Positions 17,101-24,774 of a DNA stretch of 64,000 bases are shown here, in pieces. Below the pieces are notes generated by a model. That model searched no databases, was not told the origin of the DNA, and saw nothing but the letters and a program-made list of their open reading frames with translations. Origin of the DNA: Gammaproteobacteria bacterium (GTDB taxonomy: Bacteria; Pseudomonadota; Gammaproteobacteria; Steroidobacterales; Foliamicaceae). Every line of letters starts with the position of its first letter. The stretch's first letter is position 1. The DNA lies in NCBI GenBank assembly GCA_026708965.1, contig JAPOTY010000009.1:1-64000 (forward strand), written 5' to 3'. The translations under genes were made by a program, and so were the position numbers.

Positions 17101-17207
17101 CCGAAATCGAGATCTCCCCGGTCCAGTTGAAACATCTCGCGCAAGAGCGCTCTGAGGCGGTCGAACTTGGCCTGATGGGCGGCAGTGTCGGCGCGCATTT
17201 CGATCAC
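14103..17207 (-). CDS. mod: Type III-like adenine-specific DNA methyltransferase, unusually long
   Basis: The N6-adenine methyltransferase and site-recognition subunit. Catalytic motif DPPYN is at 511-515 in CFYIDPPYNAQSS, and the SAM motif FAGSGTTG is at 786-793. This is the beta-class order (catalytic motif first). At 1034 aa it is much longer than classical Mod proteins (about 650 aa); the extra length is mainly an N-terminal region of roughly 450 residues of unknown role. The frame can start at GTG 17207, which overlaps the upstream toxin stop (GTGA), or at ATG 17198 a few bases later. Either way it is directly joined to the vapB-vapC pair upstream. The res gene follows after three bases. 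Confidence 0.88.
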   Translation of the reverse strand: MIEMRADTAAHQAKFDRLRALLREMFQLDRGDLDFGLYRVMSVMANEISEFLDDQLLPQIQDQLNIAAGGERAELERELQTARKQAKAAGYDPDAHPSADIVELNRRLAEMNKDAEAEADVYNHLANFFARYYTEGDFMSLRRYSGGGRSTYLIPYDGEEVKLHWANSDQYYIKTTENYASYVFKVGSGDAAKRVRFEISAADNEKDNVKEAAGKRRQFVLTKGRNAVVVKDGELVARFDHRPLTDAEKKRWPGSGAKQQARINETSTQRILAAADPDWSLFLATPAPTDADRERTLLAKHVERYTAKNSFDYFIHKDLSGFLRRELDLYLNTEVLHLDDLATGDAPRLDRALARVRVIRSIGRKIIDFLAQLEDFQKQLWLKKKFVLETWWCVTLDRVPEALYPEIVANAAQCEEWVQLFATNEITGDLANGNAAWTSSPSVDFLKANHYLVLDTRHFDRDFTDRLLAALSDRGSLDEQLDGVLIHGENFQALNLLQARYRGQIACFYIDPPYNAQSSEILYKNTYRDSSWLSLIENRLTQARLLESEQAVVVIAIDEVEQEYLGCLLGSVFSDLAKTCVTVIHNATGQQGNNFSSTHEYAYFLYHNDLRSIGLWKRENRPDVRPLRNVSKGAHLRSDAANCFYPIFVANGEIIGFGDVCPDDFHPRSVNVVREDGTVEVYPIDPSGIERKWVFARHSVEKIRDELFAKQNSETGAWDIIRRKAKFNYRTVWTDKRYSANSWGSRVLNQMMGRQDFTFPKSIHTVRDCIDAALNNNTFGTIIDYFAGSGTTGHAVINLNREDSGSRKFILAEMGQYFDTVLLPRLKKAIYSSEWKDGKPIKRDGISQLLKCIRLESYEDTLDSLEAKPKSDNQLRLLNDNPELAEDYHLRYALGRETARSASLLGRELRDPFGYSLSVVRDGVRRQEPVDLPETFNYLIGLREESRRRIEGALAIAGKDAEGRNCLIIWRNLGEMDHAALDAWSDRNRALFADSLNVVYVNGDHTLNATKRPEDAWTSITIDTVLREMMFKDR

Positions 17208-17590
17208 GGCCGCATTACCGTCGGGGATTCATGCCAGGCCGCTTTGATGAAATCGCGGTCGAAGCTCAGCATGGCCTCGCATCCGGCGGCCGCGCCTAGA
17301 TGCAGCGCGTCCGCGAAATCCATGCCTTTCTCCGTGCGATCAAGCGCTTCGGCAAGCAGAACCGGGTTCTCGATCATAATGCCCGGCAGGCCCGCGAAGG
17401 CGCGCAACGCCTTAGCGATATCGTTGCGGGAAAAGCCATAAACGCTGCGCAGCACCCACTCGCTCTCTAAAAGCACTGTTGTGCCGACGAAAATATTGCC
17501 GCTGCCGATCACCTTTCTCGCCTTTGCGGCCTGAGCCGGAACATCGCCGGTCAGGTAGCGAACGACAACATTGGTATCAACTGCTTTCAT
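17204..17590 (-). CDS. vapC: PIN-domain toxin (VapC family)
   Basis: A PIN nuclease of 128 aa starting MKAVDTNVVVRYL. Conserved acids are visible: Asp5, the Glu in LLESEWVL, the Asp in FADALHL and the Asp pair in SFDRDF, so the Mg-dependent RNase site appears complete. The ATG overlaps the antitoxin gene by 14 bases. Its TGA overlaps the GTG of mod, so the toxin sits in the middle of a vapB-vapC-mod-res transcription unit. Toxic RNA cleavage is expected when the labile antitoxin is lost. Confidence 0.87.
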   Translation of the reverse strand: MKAVDTNVVVRYLTGDVPAQAAKARKVIGSGNIFVGTTVLLESEWVLRSVYGFSRNDIAKALRAFAGLPGIMIENPVLLAEALDRTEKGMDFADALHLGAAAGCEAMLSFDRDFIKAAWHESPTVMRP

Positions 17591-17852
17591 AGCGCCGCTT
17601 CGCCTCCGCCAAGATACCGGCATTCATTTCCGCGACTGTCTTCGGGGCGCCGCTGAATTTCAGGCATCCGAAAACCTCGCCGGGTTTCGTTGGGGCGAAC
17701 ATCGGCAAAGGCTTGAGCACCACGCCTTCCTGGGCATGCTCCACAATCAGCTTCTTTCCCGCTTGCCATCCCAGCGCTTGGCGAATGGCCTTGGGCAGGA
17801 TGATCTGGCCCTTTGTGGAAACGGTGGTCATAAGCCGTTCGAGCGCTGGCAT
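17577..17852 (-). CDS. vapB: AbrB/MazE-type antitoxin (VapB)
   Basis: A protein of 91 aa. The N-terminal swapped-hairpin DNA-binding domain reads TTVSTKGQIILPKAIRQALGW, and the C-terminal tail should wrap the PIN toxin. The ATG at 17852 (MPALERLMTT) is preceded by ttggaga at good spacing. An internal ATG at 17831 is a less likely start. It is the first gene of the unit that continues into vapC, mod and res. The AbrB domain would repress the promoter upstream (about 17853-17925), which would then also set the level of the restriction genes (inference). Confidence 0.85.
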   Translation of the reverse strand: MPALERLMTTVSTKGQIILPKAIRQALGWQAGKKLIVEHAQEGVVLKPLPMFAPTKPGEVFGCLKFSGAPKTVAEMNAGILAEAKRRYESS

Positions 17853-18008
17853 CGCAATTTCTCCAAGAAATCTCCAGTAAGGGAATTGTAAGACGAAAAT
17901 AAGCGCGGACAAACCCGGACATCCAATAACCGCCCCATCAACCTAACAAATTCGGAATAGCCCTGATAGCCCCCATGCAGCCGCTTGCATAGCGATATCG
18001 TCCGGTTT

Positions 18009-18036
18009 AACATGAAGATCATCTTCAACTTCATGT
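18009..18036. promoter_or_regulatory. Candidate operator of the Phd/PIN toxin-antitoxin pair
   Basis: Two nested dyads lie just upstream of the antitoxin start: acatgaag (18010-18017) with cttcatgt (18029-18036), and gaagat-c-atcttc (18014-18026). Palindromes at this place are the usual binding sites for Phd-type antitoxins, which autorepress. Binding is inferred, not seen. Confidence 0.5.
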
Positions 18037-18045
18037 GTTACTCCC

Positions 18046-18282
18046 ATGTCGTCAATATCAATGGTGGAACTGAGGCAGGATGCCGAGGGGGTCTTGCGCC
18101 GGATACAGCAAGGCGAGAATTTGATTCTCACTTACCGGGGCAGGCCCGCAGCTCGCTTGATGCCCTATGCCACATCAGTCCCGCAGCCGGACGATCCCCT
18201 GTATCGCCTGCCTGATCTCGCCGCGCCCGACGGGGAATCGCTTCAGAACGAGCAAATCGACGCGATAGTCTATGGCTGGTGA
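18046..18282 (+). CDS. Phd/YefM-family antitoxin
   Basis: A protein of 78 aa beginning MSSISMVELRQDAEGVLRRI, the usual Phd/YefM N-terminal DNA-binding fold, followed by a loose C-terminal tail. A second ATG at 18061 (MVELRQD) is possible. It overlaps the PIN toxin gene by 11 bases. Dyads just upstream fit autoregulation. This pair is divergent from the AbrB/PIN-mod-res unit, so the two toxin-antitoxin promoters are back to back. Confidence 0.8.
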   Translation: MSSISMVELRQDAEGVLRRIQQGENLILTYRGRPAARLMPYATSVPQPDDPLYRLPDLAAPDGESLQNEQIDAIVYGW

Positions 18283-18688
18283 AGTATTTGTCGATACCAG
18301 CGGGTTCTACTCGCTATTGGTGCGGACGGAAAGCATGCACCAGCAAGCCTCCGCATTCATGGCGCGGGCCGCGCGGGAGCGCAAGAAATTCATTACTACG
18401 GACTATGTGCTCGACGAAGGCGCGACACTGCTGCGGGCGCGCGGGCACGGAACCCTCCTAGCTCCACTGTTTGAAACAATAGAAGCCTCTTCGGCCGTCC
18501 GGGTGGAATGGACCACTCCCCAGCGTTTCAACGAAACCAAAGCATTTTGTCTGCAACACGCCGACAAGGCTTGGTCGTTCACTGACTGCCTTAGCTTCGT
18601 AGTGATGCGCGCTCTCGAATTGCGGGAAGCCCTGACCAGCGACATTCATTTCGAGCAAGCCGGCTTTCGGCGCCTGTTGAATCCCTGA
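18272..18688 (+). CDS. PIN-domain toxin
   Basis: A PIN nuclease of 138 aa. VDTSGFYSLL gives the first Asp, DYVLDEGATLL the Glu, SFTDCLSF the third acid and TSDIHFEQAGF the last, so the active site looks whole. Its partner antitoxin overlaps it upstream. The type (Phd plus PIN) differs from the AbrB plus PIN pair 0.5 kb away, so the two are separate acquisitions rather than a duplication. Confidence 0.83.
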   Translation: MAGEVFVDTSGFYSLLVRTESMHQQASAFMARAARERKKFITTDYVLDEGATLLRARGHGTLLAPLFETIEASSAVRVEWTTPQRFNETKAFCLQHADKAWSFTDCLSFVVMRALELREALTSDIHFEQAGFRRLLNP

Positions 18689-18695
18689 CCAGGCC

Positions 18696-19935
18696 CCATT
18701 CAGCCACCGCCAGCGCGGGAGGCAGCCGTATCAGCCAACCGATCCCTTGTCTGAATGATTTCCTGGATAACCGCGTCAATCTCCTCGTGGCATCTCCACG
18801 CCGGCAAACGCAAAACCGTCCAGCCGAGCCTCGCAAGTAGTTAAACGAATTTACGATGGTGCGTTTGAATTGCTCTCCGCGCCTAGGTGCCGCGCCAAAC
18901 ATAGCCAGATGCTTAGCGCCGGAGGCTATGCGGTTGGCCAGTTCTGCTCGAACTGCACGAAGACTTGCTTTCGCCCATTTCCGATCCGCCTCCAACAGCG
19001 CGTCCGTTGGATCGTCCACGGCGGATTTCAGTGCTTTGCGGTGACTGCGCGCAACCTTCAGTTGCGAAGTTAGCGCGCCTATCCGCTGGTCCAATTTGCC
19101 CCAAGCGGCAAGTTGCTCCATTTGCGCTGTATCAATGCAACCGAGCCGTCTCCGCAAGCGTTTCGTGCGCCACTGCCGGAAACCAACAAGTGAGCAGCAG
19201 CCGGCTGGCGCGGCGCTCCACAGCGCGGGAACTCAGAGGTAGCCAGCGCTTTTTCTCCATCGAGCCACGAATTGGTCACTGCGTTTATGACAAGCTGCGT
19301 CTTGCCGGTGCCAGGAGGCCCGGTCACCACTGTTAGTGATTTCGTTCGGAATTGCTGAAGCGTCTGTTCTTGCGCGTGGTTGCATTCCAGAGGAGCTGCA
19401 AGCGGGCCAGTCGGGGGCCGCATGGCTTGTTCTGACACGAAGCCGTTGGGTACAAGATGCGCAGCTGCTGTCGATGCCCAATCCGTGCGGCTTTGCAAAT
19501 AGCGCAATTCCTCGCGAAGTGCGCGCGTAAAGCCCGACCACTCGGCGATGACCGAAATAGCGGCATTGTAGAGTCCGGGTTTGCGCCTAATGCGCGGCTT
19601 CAGATTTCTTGAATCGAGGGGCGACAGAATCTCAAAACCGAGCAGTTTCGCCGTTTGTTGCGCAAGCTCGGCAAATGCTACGGCATCTCCGAACGGCAGG
19701 CCGTCATTCAGCATTTCGCCGATCTCTTCTGTCACCGATGGGTCGAAGAGACGGCTCGCCGTGATTGCCAAGTTGAACTCCGGCTCGATTGTTGCGTGGA
19801 TAGCACATAGCCCTTCGGGACTTCGCTCCAGCTCGACCGGAACCACGAACAATGGGGCGACCTTGGGCATATGGTCGCGGTCGATAACGACAACAGTCGG
19901 CCAGCGTACTTCAGCGGAATCAGACGAAGATCGTT
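18696..19935 (-). pseudogene. Decayed SF1 helicase-nuclease (three frame-shifted fragments)
   Basis: Pieces of one large protein lie in order on the minus strand but in different frames. The first (from about 19918, stop codon upstream) reads VVVIDRDHMPKVAPLFVVPV and later the Walker A segment VVTGPPGTGKTQLVINAV near 19300. The second, around 19150-18860, reads MEQLAAWGKLDQRIGAL and continues into a charged helical stretch. The last (about 18840-18698) reads LGWTVLRLPAWRCHEEIDA up to a TGA, which looks like the end of a short-patch-repair-type nuclease domain. The middle helicase motifs are gone. It is probably a remnant of a defence helicase fused to a nuclease, disabled by deletions and frameshifts. 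Confidence 0.65.
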
Positions 19936-19961
19936 AGGGAATTTCACTATTCGATGCGCGG

Positions 19962-20459
19962 CTAAGGGCGGAAGCGGAAGCGGACGTAGAGCGTGCGGCC
20001 CTTGATGTCGTGCACGAAGCCGTCGAAGCCGGGACGCAGATTGTAGCGTTGAACGCCTTCCCGGCCGCTAGGCAACGGCGGCGGATCCTTATCGGCTAAG
20101 TTGCGGGCGCCTGCGAAGAGCGTTAGCTCGCCGCCGAGCACGTTTTCCATCATGTAGCTATAGTTCGCGTCCAGAGTGGTCCAGGAGGAGATTTTCGGCA
20201 GCGATGCCACCTCGTCGTTCCTGTACGAATCCACGTAGCGCACAGCCAGACCTGCGGCATGCGCTCCCCGGCGCCAAGCAAAGGCGAGATTAAGCCGCAA
20301 TTCGGGAATGGGCGCGAAACCGTTGCTGTCGTTGCGGTTGCCCAGCTGGTCGGAAAATCCCTCCCCCGCCAAATCCACATCGAACCGGGTGAGCAAAGTG
20401 GCATCGACGCTCACCCGGAAGTCGCCGCCCGCGGAGCCGAAATCGCAATAGGCGGGCTA
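19962..20459 (-). pseudogene. C-terminal stump of a TonB-dependent receptor
   Basis: About 165 residues of outer-membrane barrel: SWTTLDANYSYMME, LFAGARNLADKDPP, PGFDGFVHDIKGR and the end LYVRFRFRP are typical last strands of TonB-dependent receptors. The plug and most of the barrel are missing. The frame stays open upstream only to the hisE stop codon, where it is cut. A GTG at 20414 is an unlikely true start. This is a deletion scar joining a receptor gene end directly to hisE. Confidence 0.75.
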
Positions 20460-20759
20460 GCGGCGCGAGCGGAGTTCCTCCAGCACTTCGGCCAGCGAAA
20501 CGCCGCTTCCTTGCAGCAGGACCAGCAGGTGGTAGATCACGTCGGCGGCCTCGGCGCGCACATCGGCGGATTGGCCGGAGGCGGCCGCGAGCGCCAGTTC
20601 CACGGCCTCCTCGCCGAATTTCTGCGCGACGCGCTGAATGCCTTCGCTCAGCAGCCTCGCGGTGTAGCTCTCCTGCGGGGCGGCCTCGGCCCGCGAGCGA
20701 ATGACCGCCTCGAGTTCCAGCAGGAAATCCGCTGATGCGCTGTTGCTTGACTGGCTCAT
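20457..20759 (-). CDS. hisE: Phosphoribosyl-ATP pyrophosphatase
   Basis: A protein of 100 aa that removes pyrophosphate from PR-ATP, the second step of histidine synthesis. GEEAVELALAAASG and EAADVIYHLLVLLQ carry the MazG-like acidic metal-binding residues (ExxE ... ExxD). The ATG overlaps the lysAC stop by four bases, so this his gene is expressed from a lysine operon. It is separated from hisF by the defence island and lies on the opposite strand. hisI (the cyclohydrolase usually near it) is not in the window. Confidence 0.92.
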   Translation of the reverse strand: MSQSSNSASADFLLELEAVIRSRAEAAPQESYTARLLSEGIQRVAQKFGEEAVELALAAASGQSADVRAEAADVIYHLLVLLQGSGVSLAEVLEELRSRR

Positions 20760-23344
20760 TCGATCACCTCCTCGCGGGCGGGCGGGCGCAGGTTATAGCC
20801 CGAAGCCATGACCCGCCCGTAGGCCCCGGCGTTGGCGAATAGCAGCACGTCGCCTTCGCGGCACTCCGGAAGCAGGCGGTCGCGCGCCAGAACGTCGCCG
20901 CTTTCGCAAATAGGCCCCACCACGCTGGCCATCCGGGTGGCCGGCGCATCCAGCCGGCTCAGGTTGCGAACCTCGTGGAAGGAGCCGTAGAGGGCTGGGC
21001 GGATCAGCGAGTTCATGCCCGTTTCCACGCCCACGTAGCAGGCGCCCTTCTTGCCCTTCACCTGAGTGACCCGGGCCAGCAGCACGCCGGCCTCGGCCAC
21101 CACGTAGCGTCCGGGCTCCAGCCAGAATTCGAGTTCCCCCGGCGCCTTGCGGCGGCACTGCCCTAGGCTTTTGTCGAGGGCCGCCAAGTCCAGATCCGCC
21201 TCGCCGGCCTGCTGGGGCACGCCCAAGCCGCCGCCCAGATTAAGCGCGCGCGCCTCGGGGAAATGCTTCAGGCAATCGATCAGCGTGTCGGCGATGGGCG
21301 CCCAGGCGCCAGGATCCATAATGCCGCTGCCCATGTGCGCGTGCAGCCCGGCGACCTTGGCCCCGGCCGCGGCGGCCAGCCTCGCGGCGCGCTCGACCTC
21401 GAACAGCGGAATGCCGAATTTCGAGTGAACGCCGGCCGTTCGGACATGGCGGTGCAGCCCGCGGCCCATGCCCGGATCCAGCCGCAGAAAAATATCGCTG
21501 CCGGAGAACAGCTCCGGCCAGTCCTCAAGCACAGCGAGATTATCCACCGTCACCTGTGCGCCCGCCTTCAGCGCTTGGCGATATTCGGCCCGAGGCGCGA
21601 AATTGGGCGTGAACAGAATCCGCGACGCTTCATGCTCCGGGAACAGCTGCCCAAGCAGAGCCAGCTCGCCCGGCGACACGCACTCGAATTCCAGCCCCGA
21701 AGCGCGCACCCGCGCCAGCACGCCGGGATTCGAATTCGCCTTCAGCGCGTAATAGACGCGGTCGATGGATTCAAGCCCGCCAAGCCGCCGGGCGGCGGCG
21801 GCCACTTGCCCCAAGTGGTAGGCATACACGGCGCCATGCTGGGCGCCGAGCTTGAGCAATTCCTCGCGGCGCTCCACCCACCAAGGCTGCGGCGCGCCGC
21901 CGGAAGCCGCCGGCGACGGCCGGGTCAACTCCTCCCAAGCCGGCCCGAACACCTCGTCGCCGGCCTCCGGCGCAATCAAGCGGCCGTGCAGATTTTGCGC
22001 CAGCCGACGCGCTTCGCCCGGATCCACCACGAAGCTGATATTGAGATCGCTGGCCGCCTGGCTCAGCAGGTGGATGGGCTGCTCGCGGAAAGCCTCAAGC
22101 GCCGGCCCCACTTCGTGCAGCACCGCCCGGATGCGCTGGCCCACCAGCGTCACCACGCTGGTATTGGCGGTGATTCGCACCTGCCCGATCCGGCCCAGCT
22201 CGGCGCGCAGCCGCGCTATCAGCGCGGGAGTGAGCGCTTCGGGATCGGTGTCCAGCGTCACGGTGATATTGCTCTCGGCGGTGGAGACCAAGTCCACCGA
22301 CAGCCCCAGCGCGCCAAAGCAGGTAAAGACTTCCTGAAGAAAACCCACGCGCCGCCACATGCCCAGCGTTTCCAGCGAAACCAGCGGAACGCCGCTGCGC
22401 AGCATCACGGCCTTGACTTGCGCGCTGTCGGAGCCCTCAGCCGGGCCGATGCGGGTGCCCGGCAGCTCGGGATTGAGGGTTGAGCGCACGGCCAGCGGTA
22501 TGCGCCCGTCGCGAAGCGGAGGAATGGTGAGCGGATGCAGCACGCTGCCGCCCGAGGTGGCGATTTCTTGCGCTTCCGCGTAGCTCAGCCGGCGCAGCAG
22601 CCGCGCTCCGCTGGTCACCCGGGGGTCGCCGCTGAAAACGCCCGGCACATCGGTCCATATTTCCAGCCTGCGCGCGCCGATGGACGCTGCCAGCGCCGCC
22701 GCCGACACGTCCGAACCGCCGCGTCCAAGCAGCACCTCCCCGCCCTCGGCGTTGCGGGCGATATAGCCTTGCGTGAGCGGCACGCCGGGCAGGCCGTCGA
22801 GCAATGCAACGGCTTCTGGGTCGGGATCGTGGGCGCAGGCCGCATTGAGCATGGAATCGCGTTCGCTGGCCCAGGCGCGCTCCTCGGCCCGCAGCAGGCG
22901 GGCGGGATTGACCGGCGAAACCTCGATGCCCCTTGCCGCCAGCGCCGCCGCGCCTAGAAGGCCGGCTAGGCGCTCGCCCAGAGCCAGCACCTTGACCCGG
23001 GCGCGGTAGCCCGCTTCTCCCGTCAAGGCGATGCCGCGCAGCATCTGCGCGAGATTGTCCAGCTCGGCGCCCAGGCAGGCGCGGGGATCGGCGATTCCGC
23101 TTTCGCCCGCCAATGCCAAGTGCCGTTCCGCCAGCGCCTGCTCGCCCGCCTCATGCTCTCCGCGGCGCGCCGTTTCGATCAAGGCTTCCAATTCGTCGGT
23201 GGCGCCGGCAATGGCCGAATGCACCACGATGGGCCGCAGGCCCTGTTGCTGGCGGCGGCGAATCAGCCGGGCCACCGTATCCCAGCCTTGCGCGGCGGCC
23301 ACGCTGGCGCCGCCGAACTTGAGCACCATCCAAGGCGTGTTCAC
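20756..23344 (-). CDS. lysAC: Bifunctional aspartokinase / diaminopimelate decarboxylase
   Basis: A fusion of 862 aa that catalyses the first and last steps of lysine synthesis. The N-terminal aspartokinase (about 1-460) has MVLKFGGASVAAA, GRGGSDVSAAALA and the ACT-type regulatory segments (GLSVDLVSTAESNITV, ITANTSVVTLVG). The C-terminal decarboxylase (about 480-862) has the PLP lysine in VYYALKANSNP, LNLGGGLGVP and GPICESGD. It starts at GTG 23344, overlapping the stop of the FAD dehydrogenase (GTGA). The same fusion is known in Xanthomonas and Xylella. Lysine feedback on the kinase half is expected from the ACT region. Confidence 0.93.
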   Translation of the reverse strand: MNTPWMVLKFGGASVAAAQGWDTVARLIRRRQQQGLRPIVVHSAIAGATDELEALIETARRGEHEAGEQALAERHLALAGESGIADPRACLGAELDNLAQMLRGIALTGEAGYRARVKVLALGERLAGLLGAAALAARGIEVSPVNPARLLRAEERAWASERDSMLNAACAHDPDPEAVALLDGLPGVPLTQGYIARNAEGGEVLLGRGGSDVSAAALAASIGARRLEIWTDVPGVFSGDPRVTSGARLLRRLSYAEAQEIATSGGSVLHPLTIPPLRDGRIPLAVRSTLNPELPGTRIGPAEGSDSAQVKAVMLRSGVPLVSLETLGMWRRVGFLQEVFTCFGALGLSVDLVSTAESNITVTLDTDPEALTPALIARLRAELGRIGQVRITANTSVVTLVGQRIRAVLHEVGPALEAFREQPIHLLSQAASDLNISFVVDPGEARRLAQNLHGRLIAPEAGDEVFGPAWEELTRPSPAASGGAPQPWWVERREELLKLGAQHGAVYAYHLGQVAAAARRLGGLESIDRVYYALKANSNPGVLARVRASGLEFECVSPGELALLGQLFPEHEASRILFTPNFAPRAEYRQALKAGAQVTVDNLAVLEDWPELFSGSDIFLRLDPGMGRGLHRHVRTAGVHSKFGIPLFEVERAARLAAAAGAKVAGLHAHMGSGIMDPGAWAPIADTLIDCLKHFPEARALNLGGGLGVPQQAGEADLDLAALDKSLGQCRRKAPGELEFWLEPGRYVVAEAGVLLARVTQVKGKKGACYVGVETGMNSLIRPALYGSFHEVRNLSRLDAPATRMASVVGPICESGDVLARDRLLPECREGDVLLFANAGAYGRVMASGYNLRPPAREEVIE

Positions 23345-24774
23345 GGGGTGGAAACCACTTTGCCGGGGTTCATGATGCCCTGCGGATCCAGGGCGTGCTT
23401 GATGGTGCGCATAACGCCCAGCTTGACCGGATCGCCCAGCCGCGCCAACTCGTCCTTGAGCAGCAGCCCCACGCCATGCTCGGCGCTGAAGCTGCCGTCC
23501 ATGGCCAAGGCCAGCTCGCGCAGGGCCGCGCTCAAGGATTCGCCCTGCTGGATGAAGGATTCCGGCTCCGTCCCGCGCGGGCACGAAATCGAATAATGCA
23601 GATTGCCGTCGCCAACGTGCCCAAACGGCGCCGGCTCGGCATCCGGCATCAATTTTCGGCACAGCTCGCGGGCTGATTCGAGAAACTCGGGAATCCGCTC
23701 GGGCGGCACCGCAAGGTCGTGATGCAGGGAGCATCCGGATTGCCGAACCGCCTCCGGCACGCCATGGCGCAGCCGCCAGATCGCTTTGCGCTGCGCCTCG
23801 GTCGCAGCGCAAACGGCATCCAGCAGCTCGCCCGCCTTGAGCGCATCCTCCAGGAACGCCATGAATCTTTCGCTCAACGCCTCGTCCTCAACAGCGCCCG
23901 CCAGCTCCACGCATAGCAGCCAGGGCGCGTCGATGGCCGCAGGCGCGGCAACCCTTGGAAGATGCTTTTCGCACAGGTCCACGGCGTGCCGGGAGAGCAA
24001 TTCAAAGGCGTTGAGCTCGCTTCCCAGCGCAGCCTGCGCCTTGCGGTACAAGGCCACCGCCCGGCGAGGGGAAGCAATCCCCAAAAGCCCCGTTACCCAG
24101 GAATTGGGGCGCGGGTACAGCTTGATCGTGGCCGCCGTGATCACGCCCAAGGTCCCTTCGGAGCCGATAAACAGCTGCTTGATGTCGTATCCCGCATTGT
24201 CCTTGGAAAGCGGCTTGAGATCAAGCAGCAAGCGCCCGTCGGGGAGCGCCACCTCCAGGCCCATAACAAGCTCCCGCGCCATGCCGTAGCGCAGCACATG
24301 AATGCCGCCCGCGTTGGTCGATAAGACCCCGCCAAGCTGGCAACTGCCCTCGGAACCCAGGCTGAGCGGAAAAAGGCAATTGGCCTTCGCGGCTTTCTCC
24401 TGAAGCGCGGCCAGAACGCAGCCGGCCTCGGCGGTCATGCTGCCGGCATCCATCCGGCGCACCCGCCGCTGCCGGTGGAGGCTCAGCAGCACCTCGTCCG
24501 GCCGCGAGTGCGTGCCGCCGCACAAGCCGGTGCGCCCGCCTACCGGCACCACGCCCACGCCGAGCCGGCTGCAGCATGCCAGCACCCGGGCTGTTTCATC
24601 GGCGGTTCCGGGCGCCACCAGCAAACCCGCCTGTCCCTGGTAGCGGCCGCGCGGCTCTTCAAGCCACGGTTTGAGCGTATCGGGATCCCGCACGCAATGG
24701 CTCTCGCCTACGATAGCGGCCAGCTCCCCAGCAACGCCTTTGTCCTTGCCATTGACCGGCGTCTGCGCGCTCAT
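23341..24774 (-). CDS. FAD-linked 2-hydroxyacid dehydrogenase (GlcD / D-2-hydroxyglutarate dehydrogenase type)
   Basis: A protein of 477 aa with a PCMH FAD-binding domain at the N-terminus: LLVAPGTADETARVL, VVPVGGRTGLCGGT, LGSEGSCQLGGVLSTNAGG and LFIGSEGTLGVI. The C-terminal FAD-oxidase domain has PFGHVGDGNLHYSIS and GSFSAEHGVG, with the metal and substrate histidines. It probably oxidises a D-2-hydroxyacid such as D-2-hydroxyglutarate or D-lactate; which one cannot be told. D-2-hydroxyglutarate is a by-product of serine synthesis, which could explain a place in an amino-acid operon. Its ends overlap both neighbours by four bases. Confidence 0.85.
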   Translation of the reverse strand: MSAQTPVNGKDKGVAGELAAIVGESHCVRDPDTLKPWLEEPRGRYQGQAGLLVAPGTADETARVLACCSRLGVGVVPVGGRTGLCGGTHSRPDEVLLSLHRQRRVRRMDAGSMTAEAGCVLAALQEKAAKANCLFPLSLGSEGSCQLGGVLSTNAGGIHVLRYGMARELVMGLEVALPDGRLLLDLKPLSKDNAGYDIKQLFIGSEGTLGVITAATIKLYPRPNSWVTGLLGIASPRRAVALYRKAQAALGSELNAFELLSRHAVDLCEKHLPRVAAPAAIDAPWLLCVELAGAVEDEALSERFMAFLEDALKAGELLDAVCAATEAQRKAIWRLRHGVPEAVRQSGCSLHHDLAVPPERIPEFLESARELCRKLMPDAEPAPFGHVGDGNLHYSISCPRGTEPESFIQQGESLSAALRELALAMDGSFSAEHGVGLLLKDELARLGDPVKLGVMRTIKHALDPQGIMNPGKVVSTP

